A stretch of DNA of 64,000 bases, from the NCBI GenBank assembly GCA_004352715.1, contig SCFE01000086.1:556109-620108 (forward strand), in the 5' to 3' direction. Below the pieces are notes generated by a model. That model saw only the letters and a list, made by a program, of their open reading frames with translations. It made no database searches and had not been told where the DNA came from. The position numbers and the translations under genes are program-made. Within the stretch, counting starts at the first letter, position 1. Every line of letters begins with the position of its first letter. The stretch is from Hofstenia miamia. Taxonomy: Eukaryota; Xenacoelomorpha; Acoela. Positions 1 to 13,407 of the stretch are shown here, in pieces.

Positions 1-1611
1 TTAAAATGGGGTGGAATATATGTTAAATTACCAATTAAATCTTCAATTTTAAGTAACATTAATAATGATGACAAGCGTTTTTGTGGTCAATAAATGCGGC
101 TCAACATTCTAGTTCTAAAAATCAAAGTAGAACAGGCATTTATCAGAGATTCTTGAATAAATACAATTTTGGGGGAACAAAATTTCTAATAATAGTAAAC
201 AGAATTAGAAAATTTACTTAAAATATGGAATAAAAGTTAATGTTTATAAATTTATAGTTTTGAAACTCAAGTACTGTTTATTATTTTGATAAAAATAGAA
301 TTGATTTGGGTGCGCATGAAAATGACTTTGAATAAAGAACTTGAAATGTGTATCATACAAAGATTTAAGAAAATGTAAACTATACTTTTGTAAGAATTGT
401 TTACTAAAATGTAGAAAAAAAGACAACTTTTGAAAATAATGTCAGATTTTGCAGGAATGAGCAGAAAATACAATTGTATTTTCCAAAAGAAGAGAAAAAT
501 ATATTGAAAAATTTTCATTATAAAATAGGTGTTTAACATTTATATTAATAATACTATAACATAAAAAGATAAGAAACCACCTATGTGTGGGGAAGGTGAA
601 TAGGCCTACTTCATATCTTAGTTTTTATCTGGGTAGATAGAATATCCCATGGTCGTCCACGACAGGCATCACTTCACATCCTCTACAAGATGTGAGGAAA
701 GTCATTTACGCCCTAGTGCGCGACCAGTCGCATCTAGATGTGCTGCCAGTGAATTATTTGAAGTCTTTGAGCTAGCTCATTTAGTCTATTAGTGTTTATA
801 TTCTTGGTTTGATTTTCGCTAAAACACTATTTTTTTTGCATCCCAAACAGAAACTTTTGATCTTTTGCAGCATAACCAATTTTTTTTGAATTTTGAAAAT
901 AGTCCAACTTCATATTGAAAGCTCATATTGTATTTCTAAATGGCGGATATTTGATCAATTTCTAGCCATTCGGAGAAAACAGTTGCTTTTACATTTTGAA
1001 ACTAAAATTTAGTACTAAGTAAAGTAAAGTTTATTTATATCAAACTAATTGCACTTTATCCTAATACGATCTTTGTTTAAAAAAAATTAAAAAATATATT
1101 AGAAAATGCTAAGATTAGGCCTACGAGTGCCCCTAACATGGAATTGACCAATTTCAAAAAGCAATAAGAAATCAGGATTCTATCTGAGAAAGCGAAGTTT
1201 ATCTAAAAATAAAATGTCAAATACTAATTCATACATCACTTAAGCTTCCTATATATTTAAATTTTTGCCGATTGATATTTTTGAGGAATACATTTGCAAT
1301 ATTCAATTTTTGATTGCCAAAAATTAGATGACATATCCAAATATAATATGAAGTTTCAATTGCAAAAATCTTTATTAAAATTATAAATTGACTGAGCTGA
1401 AATCTAAGTATAAAATTATCATAAAACGAAGTATCATAAAAAATGCTGTCCTTGCCATAAGTTTTATGCTTATCTTGGGAAATATATGGTCGAATACTTC
1501 TAATTTTAATCAAGAAAATTTCCAGACGGAAGTCTGTAGCAAATTTCAATTTCTTCTGATACGTCTAAAAAGTTTCAGATATTCGTCCAATACACATAAA
1601 TATATATATAT

Positions 1612-1650
<39 letters not shown>

Positions 1651-1939
1651 TGAATATTGGACGCAGAACGTTCTTATGTCAATGATTTTTAGGTAAATTT
1701 GCAAAATCTGCAAAAAATACACTTCCAAAAAATCGGGAGGTTTAAAAAGTTTAGTAATTTTAATTATTATTGATTGGTACACAACTATCAGAATTATTTT
1801 AATAAAAAAGTCTATTAAGACGTCCTAAAACTTTTGTAGCCAGTATTTTTTATAAATAAATATTTATTGGAATCAATTGCCTTACCAAACATAAAAACAC
1901 AAATTTCCTAAAAATTCTCTCATGTAAAACAGTCTATTT
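1..1939. other. 3' flank of the calcium-sensor gene, non-coding
   Basis: AT-rich sequence downstream of the minus-strand calcium-sensor stop codon. The short open frames here have no recognisable domains, and one is just the translation of a TA microsatellite. The stretch around 640-760 is more GC-rich than its surroundings and could be an old repeat fragment, but I could not assign it. Confidence 0.5.
1600..1651. repeat. (TA)n microsatellite
   Basis: Two runs of alternating TA separated by one TAAT interruption. The overlapping open frames that translate to Ile-Tyr repeats are artefacts of this tract. Confidence 0.95.
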
Positions 1940-2204
1940 TCAATCCATAGTAAAATCTCGACACAAGATATCTGCATTTACTTGATCAGTTATGAGTTTA
2001 GCTATTCCAGGTTCTCTTTTTACTCCTTCCGCGAAGATTTCGAAATTGATCTCACAAGAACAATTTTCAGTTAGAGTTTTCGCATGATGTCGTTGGTGTG
2101 ACTTTCGGGTGTGTCCTCACATTCACTTATATGACTGACTGTTACCCCAACAAGTTTATGTAGAGCTTGGATCAGCTGCAGCATTTCATTCCGGTCAATG
2201 ACTC
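1940..2204 (-). CDS. NCS/KChIP-like calcium sensor, last exon (end of EF3, EF4), frameshifted
   Basis: Terminal exon of the split EF-hand gene. On the minus strand it follows a TATTTAG acceptor. Its first two bases complete the Gly codon begun by exon 3, giving the EF3 loop DRDGSG-VIDRNE, a canonical 12-residue site with Asp1, Asp3, Ser5, Asp9 and Glu12. It continues with the family-typical helix EMLQLIQALHKLVG and the TPE..T..IMRKL linker. A TAA then closes the frame at 2071-2073. Two bases further on the match resumes in another frame as INFEIFAEGVKREPG, the EF4 C-helix pattern, and runs to a TGA at 1940-1942. Either two bases (TA) are inserted by mutation or sequencing error, or the locus is a pseudogene. 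The EF4 loop (TENCSCEINFEI) lacks Asp1 and Glu12, so it would not bind calcium normally. Family assignment is firm; functional status is uncertain. Confidence 0.8.
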
Positions 2205-5200
2205 CTAAATACAAAAAGCAAGCATGAGTTTTTTTATGTAAATGCATTAACATTAAAATATCCGTTTATTTCCAGGATTAATTTCTTAAGATAGGTGAGG
2301 AAATTTGAAATTCGATATCTATCAGCTTGTAATGTTAATGTTAATTATATATTTTAAAGTATAATTATGAAATTAGTTAGTGTTATAACGAGACGCAGCC
2401 CAAATTTTTTAAGAAACAAAATTTTATGAATGATTTTATATTACACGTTAGCTTATTCTCACAAGAAACTCGTATGTGTATGCTTAAGCGCGTTATTTTG
2501 GGATTGAGTTTCATTGTGCAAGAAAAGTCTAGTTAATAATTAAAGAATCATTATAAATTTAAGGGGTTGCGTACGTAGGACTGACGAAAACTAGGGAAAA
2601 CCCGCTAACCTTCAAAATATTGAACAAAATGCACAATGAAGACATTCTTAACCACTTTTGTTTTTAAAAAATTTTTTGCAAAAAAATTTTAATTTAAGAA
2701 ATCAAAGCCAATTTTTAAAACTTGCCGGTGCGTTTCACTTATTCTACAATGCTTGCCCATATGCCTGCCACAGGTGGTACTGGGCCACTAAAATATGGCC
2801 CGTGTTCGTTACTGATGTACACCTTCGAATTTCAAAAAATTACTTACTAAAAAAGTGTACTAATCTTCATTGTTTATTTCTGCATTGCACCAGCTACTCT
2901 TTGACAGTTAGTCTATATATATTATATTATTTTTAAGATTCAAGTTTAAATAATAATTTTGGAAACCTGATTTTACTCAAATTCCCCTAATTTCATTAGA
3001 AATTAGCGCAAAATCCTGCGCCTAACGTTAAAATTGGGTGTAATAACTATTACTGAATAGTTAATGAAACATTGGTAAAAATCAATTCATAGTTATTTTG
3101 CAATGACTTACGTAAGTTCTAATGTTGTTGAATTAAATACAAGAATGCTCATTGGAATTCTGAATATAACATTAGATGTTGAAGACAGTAAGAAATTTTC
3201 AGAGGAAATATTGACACAAATTCAACGAATTTGTTTCACAGCACTAATCACTCTCTTGACTTAGATTCTCCAATAATGATTATTAATCAAATGGCGTAGA
3301 AAATATTAATTGAAAAAATTTACTAACTATCATGAAATAATTGGATTAAAATGAAGGAGGACAAAGCCAGGCAGTGATACAATTTTGTTGAGGGTATTGA
3401 CTAATAATAAGATACATTTTCAGCACTAATTCATTTTGTCTTAAGAGTTCCGCCCCATGTGGATGATGGCATATGTTTTCTTGTTTAAGTTATCAATTTA
3501 TACAAATCAGGCTGCTCAACAACTTAACCTGGACCATTCGAGTGATCACTTAGCTTGTATAATTAATATGAGATAGTAACTAAAAAGATTCATATAAAAA
3601 CCGATTAATGGAAATTATTTCATATTTTTCATGATTGTAAAATAATTATTAGGCGCAAATAGCTTAAAAACTATTAACGCTATGCTCAATCTGAAAGCAC
3701 TTCGCGATAGAGTAGAATTTCTTTTCTTTATCGCTTTAAATCCACGATTCGTTCTGTTCCATTGTTTTGCGAGGTGTTTGACTTTGCGCACGGCACTCCT
3801 TAACCTTAACTGGAACAGACTTGTCAACGAGCCGATCCGAGCTTGAGCACTGCATTGTATTTAAAACGAGGCTTTATGATGAAAAGACAAAGGTATAGTT
3901 CTGCTGGCTAATTTGATTATGCAGATTTATTTTATTTTTTCATTTATTATACCTTTTTTATAATCTTATTTTAAAATGATTATTAAATATTAGGAAAAGC
4001 TATGTGAAAAATTTTTAGCGCGCAATAGTATTAAAAAGTTATCGAACTAAAACGAGTTTCATTGAAAGACTCTGTGTGGCGAGCCGAAGTGATCGAGCTT
4101 AAATATTGCGGCTCGTTGACAAGTCTGGTTTGGAATATCTTTGAACATGTCAACAAACATTCAAAGTTCTTTTTTGCTTCTATAAGTTCAAAACTTTATA
4201 AATACATGAACATTAGGCATGGAGAGTATTAACATATTTTTGAAAAGTTCCAAATTTTCAAAGAAAAATTGTTAATCATTTCAACAACTTCAGTCACAGC
4301 AATACGCTTTAACTGAAGTTTTCAACATTGCATTAACCATGTTCCCTAATACACCTGCACATGCATCACGATTTTCAAATTTGCCAATAGGCTAGGAGAA
4401 AATTATTTTTAAATGTGGAAAAACGGTTTTTTGTAATGAACACTAGTCAGTTTAAGGTTAAATGAAGAAATTTTTTTAAACATGGTACATAAAAAAAATT
4501 GAAGTGTTTAACAAATTAAATGTAACGGAAAAAGTGTACAAATGCCATTGAGATAGTAGCAAACATAATATATTTTAATATGCTAAATATAGCAATTCTC
4601 CATTTTCCAAATATGCCTACATCGCTCAACCACTGTATAACTGACAGATGCGATCTGTCTAGGTGAAAAACGACACATTTTCCTAATTACGATACCTTGT
4701 TATATGACTGCTGTAAGCTATTTGTGCGTTTTCAATACAAAACGCAATTTCAAAGGCATGGAACAATTAACGATGACAGCGTTTTTCTCCACCAAATCGA
4801 TGTCTTACAAATAAAAGATTTATTTTGGAATATTAACTGACATTTATGGAAAATGCAGAAACTTATTAAATTTAAATAAACATTAACATTTAATTATGTT
4901 GATGACAAATTTGAAATTTTTTTATAAACACTTTTAGGCTTTATGGGTCATGACCGCTTATGAATGTGTAAATTTCGTGTGACCCATTTGAAATCTCTAT
5001 TGTTATCAAACAAGTTAAGCAATTGATTAAAAAGAGTTAATATGAGTTAATTGCTGGCAATCCACTATCCACACACACTCTGCATATAAAAAACCATGAA
5101 ATTTCTCAAGCTGTATTAAACACGTAATCGAAACTTTGATTCTTTCTATTAATGTTAATTTTATTTATATTTTCTTAAATTTTTCTCGGGTTGTTAGCTT

Positions 5201-6781
5201 AGCAATTGATATTTGTCTAATGGGGTTTGGTTTTAAATGTTGTAGTTCCAGGCTCAAACGAGAAGCTGATTCCAGTAGAAAGTTGATTTTTTGCAGATTT
5301 TCAATAAGAGACTTAAGTTAGCAATAACAGCAAAAGCTGCAACTTACTTATTTGTGTATTAGGATAGACAAAAATAACAAATATAATATTCTAGATCCCT
5401 TTTCTATGCTGAAACTGAATAGGACGTTATTAACTTAATGGTCTTACTCACAAATTTTATAAAATTGCAAATTAACATTTTCAATTTATCACTATGATCT
5501 ATGAGATTTCTATCATTACATTCTATTACTCTACGTAAAAGCATAGTCCTACAACGTATTCATCTTTAATGTTAGCAAATTACAATTTGAAGTACACTTT
5601 AACCCATGTAGACCCGACCTTCCTCCAAATACGAGGAATTCATTTTAGTTTTAGTAGTTGAATGGTAGTATGTTTAATATGGTGTGGACAAATTTTCTAA
5701 GAAATTTCCCTCCAGGAACTTATTTTCATAGAATGTCAAATATTTTATCAATGGGTCTATTAAACAGAAAATTGCTAAAAATCCTAAAATCTGACATTTC
5801 AATTAAATAGCTTTCACATGAAAATGTGTTCATTGCTAAACAGAATTTGTGAATAATTCATATTTTGCATATTACATTGATAAAATGCATGGACTAAACA
5901 AAAACATTTTTTCTGAAACAATAACAGTTATTGGCTGATCCTATTAAAACAGCTAAATGAATATTATTGTGAATGTTGCTTGTTATGAACTATTCATATA
6001 TGTAGTGATGTGTATGATGTAATATTTATAGTTTGGTTTATTATTTCTATAGAAGACCACATTCAGTACCAAGATTCAATATTGAAACAATGGGTCTATA
6101 TGGGATAAGTCTTGTCAACCATGCTTGACCGATACCAACCATATTATGCAACTAATGATTTCCACCGAATTTGGTATTAATATATGGTCTATATCCCTGG
6201 GTCTATGAGCACTAGTGAGCGGCTTTTGTCCACAACAACAAAATTTTATAGCTTTCAATAATGAGGTTGTAGATGTCATTAACAGCAATCAAAAGCACAC
6301 TATGCCCATTCCAATACCAATAATGTAGCATCAACAAAAGCCTATAAAACTATGACTCATTTTTTGTATTTGGTATGATAAAAAAGGACTTAAAGATCAT
6401 GAATTCATAAAAAAACAAAAGACTTGATGTCATGTGAAAAACAACTATTCAACAACTGTTTCGCTTTTTGTAGATAAACCGTCCAAATCCGGTTCAGACA
6501 CCCCATGGGTAAAGTCAGAGGTAATTGCTCCTGAACTGGGCTCTATCTTGTGGTGTTTTCAGAACACCTTTATTAGTTCATGAGTTATGAAAAATAGAAA
6601 CCATTAGTTTTTGAAAAATTATTAAGTAGAAATAGGATTAAGGATGCCAACTCGTAAAAGCGAAACTTTATATTGCTACTAAAAGCAATATTAAACAAAA
6701 AATTAAGGTTGTGGATATCGAGGGAAGCCTTTCATTATTGTATTCTCTTAAAATGTACTTTACAACAAAATATGAGATTAC
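2205..6781 (-). other. Intron 3 of the calcium-sensor gene
   Basis: Intron of about 4.6 kb bounded by a GTAATC donor at the high-coordinate end and a TATTTAG acceptor. It holds the MITE at 3816-4127. The rest is AT-rich DNA with only short spurious open frames. Confidence 0.75.
3816..4127. mobile_element. 312-bp MITE with 19-bp terminal inverted repeats, hAT-like
   Basis: The left end CAGACTTGTCAACGAGCCG is repeated exactly inverted at the right end. The CAG terminus and 8-bp flanks AACTGGAA (3808-3815) and GTTTGGAA (4128-4135), identical at 5 of 8 positions, fit an old hAT-type insertion with an 8-bp target duplication. The interior has no coding capacity. The short minus-strand open frame overlapping its left end has no support as a gene. 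Confidence 0.7.
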
Positions 6782-6964
6782 CCGATCCGTCTCGATCGAC
6801 CATGTTGAATGCCAGCTTCAACTTTTCATCTGCTGTGCCTCGCATTGTTATTGAAAGCGCCACCATGAGTTCTCGAAACTCCAGTGATCCTGAGTTGTCT
6901 GTATCGAATATACGAAGAATGTCTCTGACTAAATCATCCGGATCACCATCTTTAAATCTTTTTT
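6782..6964 (-). CDS. NCS/KChIP-like calcium sensor, exon 3 (EF2 and first half of EF3)
   Basis: A 183-nt internal exon, phase 1 at both ends, with acceptor CATATTTAG and donor GG/GTAATC. It encodes KKRFKDGDPDDLV, then the EF2 loop DTDNSGSLEFRE with a full set of ligands, then the superfamily signature ALSITMRGTADEKLKLAFNM (family consensus ALS.T.RG...EKL.WAF), and enters the EF3 loop. In the assembled protein it covers residues 93-154. These proteins are small cytosolic or membrane-associated calcium sensors. The nearest groups by eye are KChIP, NCS-1 and hippocalcin, but it is too diverged to place in one subfamily. The open frame extends past both splice sites into intron, which should not be counted as coding. 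Confidence 0.9.
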
Positions 6965-9587
6965 CTAAATATGAGTTTTTAGCAAATATTAGAGGGACAC
7001 TACATTTGTTTACAGCATTGTCATTATAGGCAGGCATTGTACACTATATTGATGTAAAGCAGTTTAAGGAATAGAATAGTATAGGCTTTCTTATTATGTA
7101 TAGTTGGGTCTGCGTGGCAATAATTGATTTTACTCGCAAATTTTATTCGAATTTTATTTATTTATACTTCAGAGGGTAAATCTTTGCAAATATCGTCTGT
7201 CAAGCTAAAATATGAATTTTTAAATAAATTGTGAGTGTGCTCATTCAGGGATCGCGGCAAGAATTTTTTATTAAGGGGACCAAAAATTCTTAAAAAATAC
7301 AGACATTTTTTTCTTGGAAGCATACTAAATACCTTCAGAATGGCAACATAATGCAAAGAAATAAAACTAGCAAAAAGTGTTGTGTACCTCAATGCTTCTC
7401 TGAAAACCGAACGTGTTAACCATTAAACTGAAGTTCTCGCATTATAATTCAAAGCAGCAAAATACTAAAAACAAAATCTAAAAAAATTCTTTGCAGAAGG
7501 TTTAATATTAAGATTGCCAAGGCCTCCCGTCATTAAAAGATTAATTTACTAGATTAATCACTACCACATTTGTAGAAAGAAAATATAGTTTAGAGTTTTT
7601 ATAATTCAAATTACATATAAGTTGATTTCTCCCAGGATTCTCAATTTTGTTACATTGCAAATATGCAAAGAAGGACATTTTTGGACTGGGCAGGGACGAG
7701 GTTTTCGAAACAGTGGGTGGCCGAAATTTTTAAGTTACTTTCTATGAAAAAGCTCATGAAAATAACCTAATGCGGGAAATGCAATATGATTTAAGAAGCA
7801 ATGTATTGAAGAGCAGAATTTGCATTTCGAAATTTTACTTTAGTTTCATACACTTTTCTAAGACACAACTTAAGTTTTGAAATTTTAGTGTATTGATCTT
7901 GTAGTAAGTTTCTATCATAACTAACTTTGGTCAAAAAAACCGAAAAAATTAATGAATTTTTTCGGCAACAGACATAAATTGGTCTGAATTTGACACAATT
8001 TGAATTAATTTTAATGGGTCGGACACCGCCGAGTCAGATTTGTGGTTAAATTTTCGGTCATGGTGATGATTGAATACTTGTAGTGCTGTGTTAAATTTTC
8101 ACTAATTGCACGATTAATGCTAAATTTATCAATTCAATTCTTGAGAGCTTATGTCCACCCCTAAATAAGTATCGTCTTTCCGAAATTTGGTCTTTTGAGC
8201 TAAAGAATCCTGGGACTAACATAAACCAAGGCAAATTTTGATTTGAATTAGTTGATACAAATTCTGTATTATTGTGCACATAAGAATCTGTTGGTTATGC
8301 CACATTTCTTCGTTTAAGTAACATTGCTCAGTAAAATGTATTTTACTTATTATATTTCATTTAAACTTTCAAACTTCAAATGCAGCAGCAAACACGAGTT
8401 TTTGATTTAGTTTTCAATTTGTCTTTTCAAATTTTTTATTATTTTCAAACCTATAGAAGAGTTCAACATTTGCAAAAAAAAAAATCCAATCATTACAATA
8501 CACACGATATTATAATACAGGCTATTTTCTAATAGAAGACTTGATTAAATGAAAATTCTTCTCCTCTTTAAATTCTACATGTATTTTCATATTTCTTAGA
8601 CTAAATTAATATTTAAATATATTTTTGCATAAACATGACCGTCAATTCTGTTATATCCTGCACCTTTGGTAAAAAGCTTAATTTGTTTTTGCCTAGGCTA
8701 TACTCTAAGCAAGAAACGGTTCAGGAAAAATGGACCATACCAGACCAGCTCTGACTCATCTGCAGATATGTTAGCTTTTAGATATAAAAAAATCTATGTA
8801 TAATCTCACATTTCTTCAAAGCCATTTCTAGTGCCTAAAGCAACCCACAGTAGAATTTGATCTGAAAATATACTTGCACTTAGTTATCTATATCATTTGG
8901 CCTCAATGAAAGTACAAAATATGAAAGCAATTTAACACAAAACTTAAAAACATGCACGAAAAACTAATTACAAATCAATATAAATATGTAATCATGGAGT
9001 ATTCATTTTTTAAATCTGCAACTGAAATGTATTGCCTAGAGAATAAAATTTTTTATCACCTAAAACTTCAAAACAATTTGAAACCATTTATTCTAAAACA
9101 GAAATGTATCATGGGATGAGTTTGGATTGGCTTTGAGCTTTATAACAAATATTATTCATAGCCAGAATGACTGCTTATATATTCTTCTTAATATTTTACA
9201 ATTCCTTTGGGACGCTATTCAGACAAAAACCAGTTATAATGGTAAAATATCTAAATAAGGAATACCTTATCTTATTAAACATACAAATTGCTAGTGATTG
9301 CTGAGTGATGTTGCAATTCCAAGGTCTAGTTTTAAAATATTTTGAAAATTTCTATCCACTTTGGTCATTCAAGTTGATCAAGGATGAGATGTTCCACTAA
9401 GTAAAAAAGTGGCCACATTATAAACACATTTTTTATAACAAACGAAAGACAAAAGAGGCTTCCAAAATATATTTTAAAATATAATTGTCTCAGTTTGTAA
9501 CCTGGTGACAAAATTATTTGACAAGTTTACTATGTAAAGCGAACCACCCAGATAAACATTTTGAAACTGAATCCACTCAACAGACTC

Positions 9588-9905
9588 TAACTTCTTGAGT
9601 CATTTGGTGTTGCGATTGAACGATGTAACTCTTTAATTCTTTCAGATTTGTGAGATTCGTTTTCTCGACAAAATCTTTCAGAATCTGCGACACGTTCTCT
9701 ATGGGTACTAGATCTGGCGAATTTGGTGGCCATTGCATAACTTTAATATTATAATTGGTAAAAAATTCTTTTGTCGATTTTGAGGTATGAGGGGTTGCTC
9801 CATTTTTGTTCTAAGTTCCATGAATCGGTATATAAGCAGGTTTTGTATGGTACAAATTCCTCGAGTATTTGGCAATATTTTGACTCTTGATTGTACCAGT
9901 GCCAT
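9588..9905 (-). pseudogene. Tc1/mariner-like transposase C-terminal remnant
   Basis: Read on the minus strand, one frame gives NGATPHTSKSTKEFF, then NIKVMQWPPNSPDLVPIENV, then SQILKDFVEKTN and LTNLKELKSYIV before a stop. This is the C-terminal part of an IS630/Tc1/mariner DDE transposase: the NxA.PH segment near the second catalytic Asp, the WP..SPDL.PIEN.W block, and the closing helix. The catalytic Asp of the QDNA motif reads Asn, and Trp of IEN.W reads Ser. The N-terminal half is absent or unrecognisable, so this is a dead, truncated copy. Confidence 0.75.
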
Positions 9906-12284
9906 CTAGTGTGAAAACTAATGATAGTCAAATTTTGAAAAGCGGTCAATTTTTTAGACTTGAGCTATACACTTGAAGAGGATTTTCCTCTTTTACACCT
10001 CTCATAATCGTCTATTTCCTTTAAAAATACAAAATAGTGAAAATAATAATAAAACTAACAAAAAAGAAGGTGAAGGGGTTTGTTTTTGAAATATTTTGAA
10101 GGTTTCTGTAGGGCTTCCTTGCGTCATTGAGCACTCAAAGTGACTAACACTGAGATATCCCCTTATCCGAAAATCCTACCTACGCTCCTGGCAAAGTGAT
10201 AAATTTTCAAAGATTTTTCAATGAATGGAAGGAATATTATTTTCTGCAATCAGTCGCATTTATTACTAGTTTTAATCTCAAAAATTCATTTGCTAGCTCG
10301 ACTCGAATTTGAAGTGGAAAGGTTGCGAGCTTGCTCGCACCAGACGTAACATTTGAATTTTTTGTGATGCTTCTATGTGCATCAAAGAATCAATAATGCT
10401 CAAAATGTTTGAAATCATATTTAGAAAAATACATTGAAAATATAAGCTTAATTTAAATTAATTAAAACAGCTGTTTTCTCATCGAGCCCTGAAATAGACT
10501 CCAATAATGGAAAAGTAGAATATGGTAATTTGTTATTATAATTAAAATAGTACGCAGCAATCACTTACAAAGCTTTTTACCATTCCGACATATAGACTCA
10601 TAGCAATATTGCAATTTTCAATAAAACGTCTACTGGTAGTAAGAGAATACCATTATTATTACGTTGTAATTACGTATTAAATTTAGATTAGAATTTTCCA
10701 AACAGTTACTTTTTACACCTTAGTAAGCCATTATATTACATTGTATCCCTGGTTTCTGCAATTTATCTTTTATTCACTTTAAGGGTTGGACTGAAAAACA
10801 AGTCTAGCGGAACACCATTGACTGTGATTAGTTAAAAGGAAAATTCTATTAATTCCTACACTGTCTGTGTGCTCTCAATTCACTTTAGTATATTAATTGC
10901 TTTCTTTTCACAGAATTTGGAAATCTGGCTGTTCTTTAATTATATACAGTTAGATTTAATTATGTTAACGAGCGATAATTAGTGTTTTGAAACGTTACGT
11001 GGGTGTAAAAAGACGTCCATATAATGTACAATTTGGTTTTTGAATTATGCCATTATTTTAGCTATTTCAAGAGTGACGTTGTCAATCTCTCTCAATTTTC
11101 TACTATAACTGTGCATAGTGATGTTAGGAGGTTTCATTTTAAAATACTATGAAATATTTGACAGATTGATTTAAGTCTACAATGACTGTAGAGCACTTGG
11201 TGAAATTGTTAGTTTCTTCGGGGGACTATTTTTTTAGCTATTTTGATAAAAAATTATTTGTATTTAATAAAGCAGATGCGGTACATGTTGGCTTTTAAAT
11301 GTATGGGAAGCCTTCATCCAAATGGTAATTTCGAGGCCATTTTAAGGAACAAATCTGACACAGATACCAATTTTTCCAATTTTGAGGAACTGCAATTTAT
11401 TTACATATTTGCTGCATAGTGACTGTGTATTATCAAATTCTGGCAATTTTGACTCCAAAGCGTATTTGTTGATTTCGAAGCAGTCAATGATTTAGAAATC
11501 GTCAAATAACCTAAAGTTCAGGCAAAACAGAAAATAATTAGGATACACATTTTGAAGCGCCGCCTCATTTCTGTATAAGTTTGCCACAAGTCAAATGAGT
11601 TAACAAATTCAATGTATTAGCAGAAAAATGGAACCGTTGAAAAACCAAATAACTTGCAATTATAATAAAATTAATATCTGGTATCATCTCTAATTACTTT
11701 AATTATGTAGAAGAGAATTGGAATTATAGTTATAGCCAGGATGCCTAGCATTTTGGGAAGCAAAGGTCTATATATGTGTAATATAATATTAATTTTAGAA
11801 TTTTTACATGTTTAATGAACCAAAAATAATAATTAAATGGAAAAATGAATTTCCACACTGCAAACAATTAATCATAAAAATATGGGAGTTTAGAATATCT
11901 TAAAATTTTGTTCTGATATTAAAAATAATCCTAAATCAAAACTTAGCTAGGTGGTGTTGACGCTAGATTACAATTATATACTTTATACTTCACCATCCAA
12001 TATCTGTTCATTGCTAAAATGCTATTGTCTAAAGCCTAACTACCCAACAATGTTTTAGCAATCTCCGTGCTTGAGCTGATGGTTTTCATTAATGACATTC
12101 CTCATAGTTGCTAAATTAACACATCACCAATTACAAAACAATTTGGTTCTTAAATGAAAGATTGCATAAAAAATGGGCTTTCCTGACAATTTTCTCCAAC
12201 ATTTCGAAAGTCGAAATAGTATTAAATAGTAAACACCGAAGTATTTCTTCTGAGCAAAATAGAAACATCTTTTCTTTCATTTAG

Positions 12285-12307
12285 CATATATATATATATA
12301 TATATAA
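12285..12307. repeat. (TA)n microsatellite
   Basis: Short run of alternating TA in intron DNA. Confidence 0.9.
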
Positions 12308-12589
12308 ATTAGTTTTTGCTAGATATTCGACTACTCATATACATGCATGTTAGTGATTTATAGGTAGAGCTTTTTAGTGCCTCAAACGCCCGTAAAAAAC
12401 TACATGCAACACCATATCCGCCTATGCCGGAGACTAAAGTAAACTTTGCTGCTAATAAATATCCTAATATTTTTTAATAATATTTTCAACAAAGCCTACG
12501 TTCATTATATGTTAAATTTTTTATCATCTTATGTAAAATTTTTAGTTCTGTAAAGAAAACCATATTTAAAATACACATAATAAGGAATA

Positions 12590-12681
12590 GAAAGCTCACC
12601 CATACCTACCCGTACCCGATAAAAAATATGCGCACCAGCCCGTTCTCGCGGGCATTTGCGTACACAACTGGGTACCCATAC
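12590..12681. repeat. CCCGTACCCG/GGGTACCC-rich degenerate repeat patch
   Basis: An island of GC-rich short motifs in AT-rich DNA: CCCATACC, CCCGTACCCG, CAGCCCG, GCGGGCA and GGGTACCCA. Similar motifs recur, mostly in the opposite orientation, at about 17745-17825 and 18405-18475. It reads like an old degenerate 5-6-mer satellite or the debris of a repeat family. Confidence 0.4.
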
Positions 12682-13126
12682 ATCACAAATGTATATTTTT
12701 ATATACACTTATATACTTTTTTTGAAAATACATTTTTAATATATTAAAATATATATAATTTGAATTACAAATATATATGTAGAAAAATAGTAGCATGAGA
12801 AAAAGGTGCATACTAATGTAGCTTGGATTGCAAAGCAGTATATCTCATTCCAATTATTAATGAATTCTTTTGACTGACTCGATGCAATGCGCCAACATCG
12901 TGTAAATGCCTTCTGGGACTTCCAAAGACAAATCTGATGCATTTTATTGCATTAAATAAAATTAATGACTTTCGTAACTATTGTTATAATATATCCGTTA
13001 AAACACAGCTCAATTTAGCATTGTTATGTGTAAGTGTCCACATTCCTATTCAAAAGATATTTACGAGAAATATATTAGCTCAAGTTAGTCAAATATTGAG
13101 TTTAAATATACGCAAACATACTCAAT

Positions 13127-13128
<2 letters not shown>

Positions 13129-13164
<36 letters not shown>

Positions 13165-13407
13165 NNNNNNNNNNNNNNNNNNNNNNNNNNNNNNNNNNNN
13201 NNNNNNNNNNNNNNNNNNNNNNNNNNNNNNNNNNNNNNNNNNNNNNNNNNNNNNNNNNNNNNNNNNNNNNNNNNNNNNNNNNNNNNNNNNNNNNNNNNNN
13301 NNNNNNNNNNNNNNNNNNNNNNNNNNNNNNNNNNNNNNNNNNNNNNNNNNNNNNNNNNNNNNNNNNNNNNNNNNNNNNNNNNATTATTATTATTATTATT
13401 ATTATTA
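13129..13407. repeat. (TA)n tract, 218-N assembly gap, then (ATT)n tract
   Basis: Alternating TA runs into the gap at 13165-13382, and the right side resumes with eight ATT units. The assembly evidently failed in simple repeats. An (ATT)n tract of this kind can be the 3' tail of a LINE, but no LINE body is visible. Open frames crossing the N run are meaningless. Confidence 0.9.

Noticed and set aside
640-770. Moderately GC-rich stretch, considered as a SINE or tRNA-derived repeat
   Set aside because: No A or B box that I could recognise and no tail; left unassigned.
1388-1782. Open frames rich in Ile-Tyr on both strands
   Set aside because: Translation of the (TA)n microsatellite; no domain.
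2100-2125. Alternative donor GAAT/GTGAGG as the real end of exon 4
   Set aside because: Sequence after it still matches the calcium-sensor family (TPE..T..IMRKL and EF4), so it is more likely exon; kept only as a possible isoform.
3615-3827. 70-codon minus-strand frame rich in Arg and Lys
   Set aside because: It overlaps the MITE left end and has no recognisable domain or splice context.
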